Source: Flavobacterium sp. Root420 (GTDB taxonomy: Bacteria > Bacteroidota > Bacteroidia > Flavobacteriales > Flavobacteriaceae). From it: DNA of 64,000 nt. The DNA lies in the NCBI RefSeq assembly GCF_001427905.1, contig NZ_LMEF01000023.1, positions 102,687 through 166,686 on the forward strand, written 5' to 3'. Of the stretch, positions 24,668 to 32,518 are shown in pieces; position 1 is the stretch's first letter, and each line of letters starts with the position of its first letter. The position numbers were made by a program, and so were the translations under genes. Under the pieces are notes generated by a model, which was not told the origin of the DNA, ran no database searches, and saw nothing but the letters and a program-made list of their open reading frames with translations.

Positions 24668-25345
24668 TTATGTTATTTTTAATAATAAGTTAGGGTCGGG
24701 GCAATTTTCGATGTAAAAATTCAAATCATTACTGTTGCAAACACCGGGATAATCTCCCCAATAATCTTCAATATTTTGTATAATCTGAAAATGTACGTGT
24801 GGCGCATAATCTCCGTTAATAGCTGCACTTCCAAGAGTTGCAATTTTTTCACCTGTTTTAAATTGCTTCCCAACACTGAGGTCTTCTATACTTTCTAACG
24901 ATAAATGTCCGTATAAAGTATAAAATTTTTCATTTTCAATTTCGTGTTCTAAAATGATTGTAGGCCCATAATCACCTAAACCAATATTATTTTTAAAACT
25001 ATGTACTTTTCCGTCAAGTGCCGCCAATACAGGTGTATCAACTTTTGTCCATAAATCAAGACCTATATGAATATTACGTTCCGGAATAGACTCATTTTTA
25101 AAAATGGTACTTCTTTTATATAAAGTTCGCCCTTCTATATAACCTCCAAAGGCTACTTCGGCATTATTATTTTTTAAATAATTAGAAATAAAAATTTCGA
25201 ATTCAGTAGCATTTTCTGGTTTGCTTTCCATTAATTCTTTATTCGTTATTGATAAATCTAAAGGAATATATTGTGAAAAATCAATGCTGGAATCGATAAT
25301 TTTAGTAGGTGGAATGGCTTTTAAAATAGAAACTAGGGTTTTCAT
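24668..25345 (-). CDS. M23 family (LytM-type) peptidase without a signal peptide
   Basis: A 225-residue protein. The C-terminal half is an M23 domain: zinc ligands in NIHIGLDLWTKV (HxxxD) and APHVHFQI (HxH), with the GHLSLESIEDLSVGKQFKTG strand region between. M23 enzymes cut peptidoglycan cross-bridges. The N-terminus (MKTLVSILKAIPPTKIIDSS) is not a convincing signal peptide, which is unusual for this family; either export uses another route or the enzyme has a cytosolic substrate. It sits between a methyltransferase and a lipoprotein gene with very small gaps. Confidence 0.82.
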   Translation of the reverse strand: MKTLVSILKAIPPTKIIDSSIDFSQYIPLDLSITNKELMESKPENATEFEIFISNYLKNNNAEVAFGGYIEGRTLYKRSTIFKNESIPERNIHIGLDLWTKVDTPVLAALDGKVHSFKNNIGLGDYGPTIILEHEIENEKFYTLYGHLSLESIEDLSVGKQFKTGEKIATLGSAAINGDYAPHVHFQIIQNIEDYWGDYPGVCNSNDLNFYIENCPDPNLLLKIT

Positions 25346-25357
25346 AAAAGGTAAAAT

Positions 25358-26023
25358 TTAGGCGACTTTTTCAATTATTATTAGTTCATTATGATCTTCA
25401 ATGCGGGGCAACATTTTTGAAGAGAAAAGTTTAGAATTTATTTCTGCAATATACTTCCGATTTCTGACATTTTGTGCTTCATCGAGTATCATGGTATTAA
25501 AAAGCACAAATCCCTGATCTCTTAAAAGAGAACAAACCCGTTCACTAAAAAATCGTTCAAACAAAAAATTCGGCATTTTGGTATCTTCAAAAATATCAAT
25601 GATAATTAGGTTATACCGATGTTTGGTTTTTAAAACAAATTCAAAAGCATCGTCAATTACAACTTCAAGTTGTTTGATCTGATTGAGATTAAAATACTCA
25701 TTTGCAATCTGAATCATATCTGAATCAATTTCAACTCCGGTAATTTTACCTTTGTATTCAATTTCGTCTACCAAAGTTTTTACAACACTTCCTCCGGCAA
25801 CTCCCAATAACAAAATATGATCCATCTCAAGAATGGTTTTATAACCAATATTTCGTAATCCGTACCTTAATATGCGTTGTAAACTTCCGTATGAATAATT
25901 TGTGTTTTCAGAATCTAAAACCAATTCGCCATTTGCCCAGGTAACTTCGATCATTTTACTTCTTGCCGATTTTTTTTTGAAAATTTTGATTGGAATCAGA
26001 TAACTGAAAATTTTTTGGATCAT
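25358..26023 (-). CDS. Spermidine-synthase-like SAM-dependent methyltransferase
   Basis: A 221-residue Rossmann-fold protein. The SAM/dcSAM-binding strand reads HILLLGVAGGSVVKTLVDE, with ITGVEIDSDMIQIA as the acidic loop and LIIIDIFEDTKMPNFLF as motif IV. The N-terminal part (VTWANGELVLDSENTNYSYG) matches the beta-hairpin of spermidine-synthase-like proteins. It lacks the extended polyamine-binding N-terminus and may be a methyltransferase of unknown substrate. It is the first gene of the four-gene minus-strand operon ending at 23652 (gaps of 12, 6 and 8 bases). Confidence 0.8.
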   Translation of the reverse strand: MIQKIFSYLIPIKIFKKKSARSKMIEVTWANGELVLDSENTNYSYGSLQRILRYGLRNIGYKTILEMDHILLLGVAGGSVVKTLVDEIEYKGKITGVEIDSDMIQIANEYFNLNQIKQLEVVIDDAFEFVLKTKHRYNLIIIDIFEDTKMPNFLFERFFSERVCSLLRDQGFVLFNTMILDEAQNVRNRKYIAEINSKLFSSKMLPRIEDHNELIIIEKVA

Positions 26024-26088
26024 TTGTAAAGCTTTTACTCAAAAATACCATTTTAAATCTTTTATTTTGCATGAAATAATAAAATTTA

Positions 26089-26640
26089 ATGAAGAAACAG
26101 TTGTACAAATTCATCTTTTTTAAGCTAATGGGCTGGAAAATAAGAGGAATTGAAAATGTGGAAGTGAAAAAATGTGTGATGATGGTGATGCCACATACAA
26201 GTAATCATGATTTTTATTTAGGAATTTTTACCCGTGGCATTTCAGGATTAGAAATGAACTGGGTTGGAAAGAAAGAATTATTTAAATTTCCCTTCGGATA
26301 TTATTTCAGAAGCGTAGGAGGTGAGCCTTTAGATCGTTCGGGCGGATTGAATAAAGTGGATTCTATTGCTGCAATTTTTGATCGCAAAGAAGTTTTTCGT
26401 TTGGCAGTCGCTCCTGAAGGCACGCGTAAGGAAGTAACCGAAATTAAAAGTGGATTTTATTATATTGCGCTTAAGGCAAACGTGCCAATTATTCCAGTTG
26501 CTTTTGATTGGGGCAAAAAAGAAGTTAATTTAGGAAAGCCTTTTCATCCGACCGGAGATTATGAAGCTGACTTACAAATTTTGAAAAAGCATTATGATGG
26601 CGTTTTAGGTAAAATTCCTAACGATGGATTTAAATTGTAA
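26089..26640 (+). CDS. 1-acyl-sn-glycerol-3-phosphate acyltransferase family protein
   Basis: A 183-residue PlsC-like acyltransferase. The catalytic HX4D is at residues 36-41 (PHTSNHDFY), and the substrate-binding motif is in VAPEGTRKEV. It is shorter than E. coli PlsC (245), as is common for the Bacteroidota type. It probably acylates lysophosphatidic acid or a related lipid at the inner membrane. The N-terminus (KQLYKFIFFKLMGWKI) could be a membrane-surface helix. It is divergent from the methyltransferase gene at 26023, with a 65-base gap. Confidence 0.88.
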   Translation: MKKQLYKFIFFKLMGWKIRGIENVEVKKCVMMVMPHTSNHDFYLGIFTRGISGLEMNWVGKKELFKFPFGYYFRSVGGEPLDRSGGLNKVDSIAAIFDRKEVFRLAVAPEGTRKEVTEIKSGFYYIALKANVPIIPVAFDWGKKEVNLGKPFHPTGDYEADLQILKKHYDGVLGKIPNDGFKL

Positions 26641-26723
26641 ATTTTTAGATGTTTTTTGAATTACGTGAGAATCTCTTAAATCAAAAATATTTTGAAAAAT
26701 TTTCAAATACGCGAAAATCAGAA

Positions 26724-27200
26724 TTACGGGATATATACCTTAAATGTCCCGTTTTTATAAAAAAAGACGATTTTCTCAATTTCCCCTTCTTCTGAAATGA
26801 AATTTGAGTTTTTTACTTCTACTGAATTTCTTGTTTCTGATTTTTCATCTTCTTTAAAATTTATCTGAGAAAATAAATTTCCACCTGTAAAGTTTTCATT
26901 TGGTGAAATAGGAGTGGGAGGTTTTACAGTTTCTGAAACAATTTCTTCTCTTGAAATTAAAGGTTGGCTTTCGGTTTTTGGGAAACTTCCTGTTCCATTT
27001 AATATCCAATAAAGATCAACATCCGGAAAAACGTCCAAAATTTTCATGACAAAATCTAAACTAGGTTTGTTTCTCCCAGAAAGTAGGTGAGACATACTGG
27101 AACGCTGCACCCCAATTTTATCAGCAAAAGAAGAGGCATTTAAACTATAATAATCCAATATAATTTCAAGCCGTTTTACAAAATCATCGATGTTTACCAT
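26724..27200 (-). CDS. XRE-family transcriptional regulator, likely autoregulated
   Basis: A 158-residue protein. The N-terminal helix-turn-helix is clear (residues 3-68: VKRLEIILDYYSLNASSFAD, then QRSSMSHLLSGRNKPSLDF). The remaining ~90 residues are a low-complexity linker and a short tail (GEIEKIVFFYKNGTFKVYIP) with no recognised sensor domain. The ATG at 27200 lies inside a GTTTACnnnTGTAAA palindrome, and its own promoter box at 27232-27239 is inside another. Together with the divergent M14 gene, whose promoter is likewise covered, this points to a repressor acting on both genes. Confidence 0.85.
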   Translation of the reverse strand: MVNIDDFVKRLEIILDYYSLNASSFADKIGVQRSSMSHLLSGRNKPSLDFVMKILDVFPDVDLYWILNGTGSFPKTESQPLISREEIVSETVKPPTPISPNENFTGGNLFSQINFKEDEKSETRNSVEVKNSNFISEEGEIEKIVFFYKNGTFKVYIP

Positions 27201-27207
27201 TGTAAAT
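27192..27207. promoter_or_regulatory. Palindromic operator 1 (GTTTACCATTGTAAAT)
   Basis: It overlaps the start codon of the XRE gene (CAT at 27198-27200). One of six GTTTACA-n-TGTAAAC-like sites between the XRE and M14 genes. Binding here would hinder transcription or translation start of the regulator. Confidence 0.7.
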
Positions 27208-27225
27208 TCTTATTTAAAAAATCTA

Positions 27226-27241
27226 TGTTTACAAATGTAAC
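27226..27241. promoter_or_regulatory. Palindromic operator 2 over the XRE promoter box
   Basis: TGTTTACAAATGTAAC contains, on the minus strand, TACATTTG at 27232-27239, an exact TAnnTTTG -7 box about 31 bases before the XRE ATG. Operator and promoter coincide, as expected for autorepression. Confidence 0.75.
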
Positions 27242-27261
27242 TAAAAGGATTCAATAAAGCA

Positions 27262-27278
27262 ATTTTACAGTTGTAAAT
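27262..27278. promoter_or_regulatory. Palindromic operator 3 (ATTTTACAGTTGTAAAT)
   Basis: The same half-site (TTTACA / TGTAAA), upstream of operator 2. It would lie near the -33 region or just beyond the XRE promoter. Confidence 0.65.
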
Positions 27279-27425
27279 CATCTAAATTAACTCGAAATTG
27301 ATTGTATTTCACTTTAAGTAACTATATGTAACTAATTGATATACATCAATTTGATTTTTAATACATAAAGTAATAACAAATGTTAATCAATAATTTAATA
27401 GTGATCGGATTTAACTTTAAAAAAC

Positions 27426-27442
27426 TGTTTACAATTATAAAT
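27426..27442. promoter_or_regulatory. Palindromic operator 4 (TGTTTACAATTATAAAT)
   Basis: The left half-site is exact and the right half-site imperfect (ATAAA). It lies about 60 bases upstream of the M14 promoter box. Confidence 0.6.
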
Positions 27443-27458
27443 TTCTTTCTTTTTTCAC

Positions 27459-27475
27459 TGTTTACAATTGTAAAA
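27459..27475. promoter_or_regulatory. Palindromic operator 5 (TGTTTACAATTGTAAAA)
   Basis: The best-matching site; the core TTTACAATTGTAAA is a perfect 14-base palindrome. It overlaps the expected -33 area of the M14 promoter. Confidence 0.75.
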
Positions 27476-27482
27476 ATAAAGA

Positions 27483-27500
27483 TGTTTACTTTTGTAAACT
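27483..27500. promoter_or_regulatory. Palindromic operator 6 over the M14 promoter box
   Basis: TGTTTACTTTTGTAAACT has perfect GTTTAC/GTAAAC arms and contains TACTTTTG (27487-27494), an exact TAnnTTTG -7 box on the + strand, 18 bases before the M14 ATG at 27513. A bound repressor would block this promoter directly. Confidence 0.75.
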
Positions 27501-27512
27501 AATCAAAAGACA

Positions 27513-28667
27513 ATGAATTTAGAAGAATTATTTAGCCATTACAAAGAACAATCTATAGAAGGACGATACCTCACATTAGAACATATTCAACCTTTATTAG
27601 ACAAATTAAATACTAATAATCAAGTAAAACTTATTGGTAAATCTGTTTTAGACAAACCTATATATAGTTATGAAATTGGTTCAGGAAAAACCCGTATTTA
27701 CCTTTGGTCGCAAATGCACGGAAACGAGAGCACAACAACCAAAGCACTTTTTGATTTTATTAATGTCCTAAATAGCGGATCAGATTTTGCTGAAAAATTA
27801 CTTGAAACGTTTACTTTTTATGCAATTCCAATTCTAAATCCTGATGGAGCAGCACTTTATACACGTGAAAACGCGAATAAAATTGACTTAAATCGTGACT
27901 CGCAAAACCTGACTCAACCAGAAAGCAAGGTTTTAAGAGAGGTTTTCGAAACCATTAAACCACATTATTGTTTTAATCTGCACGATCAGCGTACTATTTT
28001 TGGCGCAGGTGATACCGGGAAACCAGCAACAGTTTCGTTTTTAGCACCTTCTTATAATGAAGAAAGAGAAATAAATGAAAACAGATTAAAGGCTATAAAT
28101 TTAATTGCCGGACTTAACGATGTGCTGCAAAAGTATATTCCGGGACAAGTTGGTCGATTTGATGATTCATTCAATATCAATTGCATAGGAGATACTTTTC
28201 AATTTTTGGGTGTACCAACAATTTTGTTTGAAGCTGGTCATTTTCCTAATGATTATGAGCGTGAAACTACTCGAAAGTTCATATTTTTCTCACTTATTTC
28301 AAGTTTTAAACTGCTTAGCGAAAACGATTTAGTTGATAATAGAATTAATGATTATTTGAATATTTCACAAAATAAAGTGGTTTTTTATGATTTTATGTAT
28401 AAAAACATCAAAATAAATTATGATGGTATCGAAATTATTACGAATTTTGTCGCACAATACAAAGAAGAATTGATTGAAAATAAGATTCACTTTAATGCCT
28501 ACATCGCTGAAGTAGGTGAATTAGAAAATTATTTTGGACATTATGAATATGACGCTCAGGGAGCAATTTATTCTGATAATCACAATAATTTTCCGAAAGT
28601 GAATGAAAAAGCAGATTTTTATTTAAATAAAAATGTTAAATTTGTTAACGGATTGATAAAAAGTTAA
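27513..28667 (+). CDS. M14-family zinc carboxypeptidase-like protein, cytosolic
   Basis: A 384-residue protein. The M14 zinc ligands are in LWSQMHGNESTTTKAL (HxxE) and YCFNLHDQRT (third His). The substrate-binding IDLNRDSQNL (Asn-Arg pair) and the catalytic Glu in ILFEAGHFPND are also present. It lacks a signal peptide, unlike digestive carboxypeptidases, so it would act on peptides or amino-acid conjugates inside the cell. The last ~100 residues form a separate domain without a name. Its promoter is covered by operators shared with the divergent XRE regulator, so expression is probably conditional. Confidence 0.85.
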   Translation: MNLEELFSHYKEQSIEGRYLTLEHIQPLLDKLNTNNQVKLIGKSVLDKPIYSYEIGSGKTRIYLWSQMHGNESTTTKALFDFINVLNSGSDFAEKLLETFTFYAIPILNPDGAALYTRENANKIDLNRDSQNLTQPESKVLREVFETIKPHYCFNLHDQRTIFGAGDTGKPATVSFLAPSYNEEREINENRLKAINLIAGLNDVLQKYIPGQVGRFDDSFNINCIGDTFQFLGVPTILFEAGHFPNDYERETTRKFIFFSLISSFKLLSENDLVDNRINDYLNISQNKVVFYDFMYKNIKINYDGIEIITNFVAQYKEELIENKIHFNAYIAEVGELENYFGHYEYDAQGAIYSDNHNNFPKVNEKADFYLNKNVKFVNGLIKS

Positions 28668-28744
28668 TTTTTATGTGAATTTGTTGTTTTTTATATATAT
28701 TTTTATACTTTGTAATAGCAATTAGTAATATTAATTAAAGAATT

Positions 28745-29224
28745 ATGAGTAAATTTCGTTTAGATGAAGTAGATCACCAGATTTTAGATATGTTAATAGA
28801 CAATACGAGAGTTCCGTTTACTGACATTGCAAAAAAACTATTGATATCTGCTGGAACAGTACATGTTAGAGTAAAAAAGATGGAAGACGCCGGTATAATA
28901 ATGGGATCTTCATTAGCCTTAGATTACGACAAATTAGGGTATTCATTTATTGCTTATGTGGGTGTATTCCTTAATAATACATCTCAAACAAAATTTGTAT
29001 TAGAGCGAATCAATCAAATTCCATTCGTTACTGTAGCTTCTGTAACTACAGGAAAATTTAATATTTTTTGCAAAATCAGAGCAAAAGACACTAAACACGC
29101 GAAAGAAGTTATCTTCATGATTGACGATATTGAAGGAGTTTACAGAACAGAAACTATGATTTCATTAGAGGAAAGTATTAACGATAAGAAGCGTTTGATG
29201 CATACTATTTTTAAAAATATGTAA
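28745..29224 (+). CDS. Lrp/AsnC-family transcriptional regulator
   Basis: A 159-residue protein with an N-terminal winged helix-turn-helix (residues 5-55: EVDHQILDMLIDNTRVPFTD, then SAGTVHVRVKKMEDAGII) and a C-terminal RAM/AsnC ligand-binding domain (about 70-150: YIAYVGVF-like strands, FNIFCKIRAKD, EGVYRTETMISL). Family members sense amino acids and bind DNA as dimers or octamers. It is preceded by a 77-base gap after the M14 gene and closed by a terminator, so it is probably its own unit. Confidence 0.92.
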   Translation: MSKFRLDEVDHQILDMLIDNTRVPFTDIAKKLLISAGTVHVRVKKMEDAGIIMGSSLALDYDKLGYSFIAYVGVFLNNTSQTKFVLERINQIPFVTVASVTTGKFNIFCKIRAKDTKHAKEVIFMIDDIEGVYRTETMISLEESINDKKRLMHTIFKNM

Positions 29225-29252
29225 TATTTTCTTGAATGCTATATTAAAATAT

Positions 29253-29282
29253 AACCTCAAGTTTATTCTTGGGGTTTTTTTA
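29253..29282 (+). terminator. Rho-independent terminator after the Lrp gene
   Basis: Stem AACCTCAAG / CTTGGGGTT (one G-T pair), loop TTTATT and a T run. Confidence 0.8.
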
Positions 29283-29314
29283 TGACTAATTAATCAACCA
29301 ACTATAACACGATT

Positions 29315-31900
29315 ATGTACACGTTGCCAAAAATTGAACGTTTTAATCAAGATGTTCTCTCAAAATACCACATTTATAATAGTGTTTTTATAACATTACC
29401 CTTCGATTCTATTGATAATACGGGAGTTTTGCTGCCGTTATTCACAGAAACATGCGAAACGGGATTTAGAAAACAAGAAACACCTAAAGAAATCTTTGAT
29501 TTCTTTTCAAATAAATACCTGAATAACGCCTCTGAGACTGAAAAAATCGACTTAATGTTTCGATTTATTCAATATATAGAACGTCAGATTGTATTGTTTG
29601 ATGCTATTGAAGACGCCGCTTTTCCTGCCGTTAATAATATGGAGGGACGTGGATCTTTGCGCGATATCAAAGAAAAAACAGATGCTAAAGAGAAAAACGA
29701 GGAATTAATTGAATTTCTTGAAAATTTTAATGTTAGAACCGTTCTAACAGCACACCCAACACAATTCTACCCTGGGCCAGTTTTAGGAATTATAAATGAT
29801 TTAACGGATGCTATTCGTTTAAATGATTTATTAAAAATAAAACAATTACTGGCGCAATTAGGAAAGACACCTTTTATTCAGAACGAAAAGCCAAATCCTT
29901 ATGACGAGGCGGTTAGTTTGATCTGGTACCTAGAGAATGTGTTTTATGCAACTTCTGGAGAAATTGTTCACTATTTACAGAAAAATATCCTTCATGGAAG
30001 CGCTATTAAAAACCAATTAATTAAACTTGGTTTTTGGCCAGGAGGTGACCGTGACGGAAATCCTTTTGTTACAACTGAAATTACCTTGAAAGTAGCAGAA
30101 CGTTTGCGTACTTCTATTTTAAAGTGTTATTATGTTGAAATGAGAAATTTAAAAAGAAAGTTAACCTTCTCAGGAGTAGATACTTTGGTGTCTGAACTTG
30201 AACACAAGCTTTATCGTTCAGTTTTTTATTCTAAAGGTGAAATTTATATCACTTTAGATGAATTATTAGCGCAATTAAATAAAATCAGAACTATCATTAT
30301 CGAAAAACACCAATCGTTATATTTAGACGAATTGGAAGCTTTTTTAGTAAAAATCAATTTGTTCGGATTCCATTTTGCAACTTTAGATATTCGTCAGAAT
30401 AGTAAAATTCATGACGCAGTTTTCAAAGATGTAGTAAATCATTATTTAAACTCAGATTCAAAAATATTCCCGGAAAACTATTTTGAATTGTCTGAAACTG
30501 AAAAGTTAGTCGTTTTATCGAAAGTAAAAGGAGATTTAAATCCTTCTGATTTTAATGACGAAATCACAAGATCAACATTAGAGTCTGTACAAGCTATTAA
30601 AACTATTCAGGAACGCAACGGTGAATTTGGTGCCAATCGTTATATTATTAGTAATAACGAAAGCGCCTTGAACGTAATGGAAACCTTTGCCATGATTCGT
30701 TTGAATAATTGGGAAAATCCGTCTGTAGATATTATTCCGCTTTTTGAATCGGTTGACGATTTACAGAATGCGCATGAAATTATGGAGCAGTTATATACGA
30801 ATCCTGAATATTCTAAACATTTGCAGGCAAGAGGAAACAAACAAACTATTATGCTTGGTTTCTCTGATGGAACTAAGGATGGTGGTTATTTAATGGCAAA
30901 CTGGAGTATTTACCAGGCTAAAATTTCATTGACTGAGATATCAAGAAAATATGGTATTCATGCTATTTTCTTTGATGGACGTGGCGGACCTCCGGCTCGT
31001 GGCGGTGGAAAAACACATAAATTCTATGCTTCTTTAGGGCCGAAAATTGAAAACAATGAAATTCAGATCACGGTTCAGGGACAAACGATTAGTTCAAACT
31101 TTGGAACTTTAGATTCTTGTCGTTATAACATCGAAAACCTATTAAGTGCCGGTGTTACTAATCAGGTTTTTAGCAAGGAAGACAATGAATTGAATGCTGA
31201 TGAGACTCAAATTTTGACTCAATTAGCTGATTTAGGTTATGATAAATACTTAAGTTTCAAAAATCATCCTAAATTCATTCCGTATTTAGAGAAGATGAGT
31301 ACATTGAAATATTACTCTAAAACAAATATCGGAAGCCGTCCATCAAAAAGAAGTAAATCAGAATCATTAGATTTTGCTGATTTAAGAGCAATTCCATTTG
31401 TTGGTTCATGGAGCCAGTTAAAACAAAATGTACCAGGCTTTTTTGGAGTAGGTTCTGCTTTAAGATATTTTGAAGAAAGTGGTCAATGGGATAAAGTAAG
31501 TGATTTGTACCATAATTCATTATTCTTTAAAACGTTGTTAGAAAACAGTATGATGTCATTGGCAAAATCATTTTTACCATTAACAGCATACATGCGAAAT
31601 GATCCTGAATTTGGTGAATTCTGGCAAATTATCTACGATGAATTTTCAGAAACAAAACGTCTTTTATTGAAAATTGCCGGTCATAAAACCTTAATGGAAA
31701 ACTATCCTGATGGTATAGCATCAATTCAAATAAGAGAACGTATTGTATTGCCATTGTTGACAATACAACAATATGCGTTATTAAGAATTAACGAATTGAA
31801 TAATGATAAAAGTGCTAACGAAGAGTTGATTAAAGTTTATGAAAAAATCGTAACAAGATCTCTTTTTGGAAATACAAATGCGAGTAGAAACTCTGCCTAA
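29315..31900 (+). CDS. ppc: Phosphoenolpyruvate carboxylase
   Basis: An 861-residue PEP carboxylase of near-usual length. It carboxylates phosphoenolpyruvate to oxaloacetate and refills the TCA cycle. Active-site text includes VLTAHPTQFYPG (catalytic His), GFWPGGDRDGNPFVT, MLGFSDGTKDGGYLMANW, FFDGRGGPPARGGG (mobile loop and catalytic Arg) and QGQTISSNFG. It ends in an Asn-containing C-terminus (FGNTNASRNSA) rather than the usual QNTG, which is common to Bacteroidota versions. A DinB gene starts 3 bases after the stop, so the two are likely co-transcribed. Confidence 0.95.
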   Translation: MYTLPKIERFNQDVLSKYHIYNSVFITLPFDSIDNTGVLLPLFTETCETGFRKQETPKEIFDFFSNKYLNNASETEKIDLMFRFIQYIERQIVLFDAIEDAAFPAVNNMEGRGSLRDIKEKTDAKEKNEELIEFLENFNVRTVLTAHPTQFYPGPVLGIINDLTDAIRLNDLLKIKQLLAQLGKTPFIQNEKPNPYDEAVSLIWYLENVFYATSGEIVHYLQKNILHGSAIKNQLIKLGFWPGGDRDGNPFVTTEITLKVAERLRTSILKCYYVEMRNLKRKLTFSGVDTLVSELEHKLYRSVFYSKGEIYITLDELLAQLNKIRTIIIEKHQSLYLDELEAFLVKINLFGFHFATLDIRQNSKIHDAVFKDVVNHYLNSDSKIFPENYFELSETEKLVVLSKVKGDLNPSDFNDEITRSTLESVQAIKTIQERNGEFGANRYIISNNESALNVMETFAMIRLNNWENPSVDIIPLFESVDDLQNAHEIMEQLYTNPEYSKHLQARGNKQTIMLGFSDGTKDGGYLMANWSIYQAKISLTEISRKYGIHAIFFDGRGGPPARGGGKTHKFYASLGPKIENNEIQITVQGQTISSNFGTLDSCRYNIENLLSAGVTNQVFSKEDNELNADETQILTQLADLGYDKYLSFKNHPKFIPYLEKMSTLKYYSKTNIGSRPSKRSKSESLDFADLRAIPFVGSWSQLKQNVPGFFGVGSALRYFEESGQWDKVSDLYHNSLFFKTLLENSMMSLAKSFLPLTAYMRNDPEFGEFWQIIYDEFSETKRLLLKIAGHKTLMENYPDGIASIQIRERIVLPLLTIQQYALLRINELNNDKSANEELIKVYEKIVTRSLFGNTNASRNSA

Positions 31901-31903
31901 AAA

Positions 31904-32419
31904 TTGAAGTCAATGAAATTACCTGAAACTGAATATTCCGGACCTTTTGCAAATTACATTCAGGAAGCCGGAGAAATTAATTTGATTGAGGAATTAGAAA
32001 TTTCTCTTCATGATTTTATAAAATTTGTTCAAAATATTCCATTAGATAAATTTGATTATCGTTATGCAGAAGGAAAATGGACGATAAAAGATATTATTCA
32101 GCATATAATTGATTGCGAACGTATTTTTGCTTATCGTGCTTTGCGTTTTTCAAGAAATGACAAAACAGCTTTGCCTGGATTTGAAGAAAATGATTATGTA
32201 GACAATACAGATGCAAACGGAAGAAGCATTCAGGAATTATTAACGGAGCTTTCGGCAGTAAGACATTCTTCCTTATTGTTTTATAAAAGTCTTTCTGAAG
32301 AACAACTTAAACGAATCGGAACTGCTTCAACACATCAGCTTTCGGCTCGGGCTTTGGGATATGTTATTATCGGACATCAAAAACATCATCAAAATGTTTT
32401 TCTGGAAAGATATTTATAA
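31904..32419 (+). CDS. DinB-family (DUF1572-like) four-helix protein
   Basis: A 171-residue protein of the DinB/YfiT fold. The conserved histidine triad that binds a metal in this family is visible as IQHIIDCERIFAYRALRF (first His) and the late GYVIIGHQKHHQNVFLERYL (two His). The N-terminal part includes YAEGKWTIKDI. Substrates are thiol-dependent transferase partners in characterised members (bacillithiol or mycothiol S-transferases). It is tightly coupled to ppc, with no obvious functional link. Confidence 0.85.
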   Translation: MKSMKLPETEYSGPFANYIQEAGEINLIEELEISLHDFIKFVQNIPLDKFDYRYAEGKWTIKDIIQHIIDCERIFAYRALRFSRNDKTALPGFEENDYVDNTDANGRSIQELLTELSAVRHSSLLFYKSLSEEQLKRIGTASTHQLSARALGYVIIGHQKHHQNVFLERYL

Positions 32420-32441
32420 GAGCTAAAAATATTTAAGAATA

Positions 32442-32476
32442 AAAAAATCCTGTGAAGAAATTTCACAGGATTTTTT
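32442..32476. terminator. Bidirectional terminator between dinB and recQ
   Basis: Stem AAAAAATCCTGTGAA with its exact complement around loop GAAAT, T runs on both strands. It separates convergent genes ending at 32419 and 32519. Confidence 0.88.
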
Positions 32477-32518
32477 GTTTTTGAAGTATTGATGATCGTT
32501 AGTTTTTACTAGTTTGTT

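Noticed and set aside
27192..27500. CRISPR-like array formed by the repeated GTTTACA...TGTAAAC sites
   Set aside because: Spacing is irregular, sites are short palindromes overlapping promoters, and no cas genes are present; operators explain them better.
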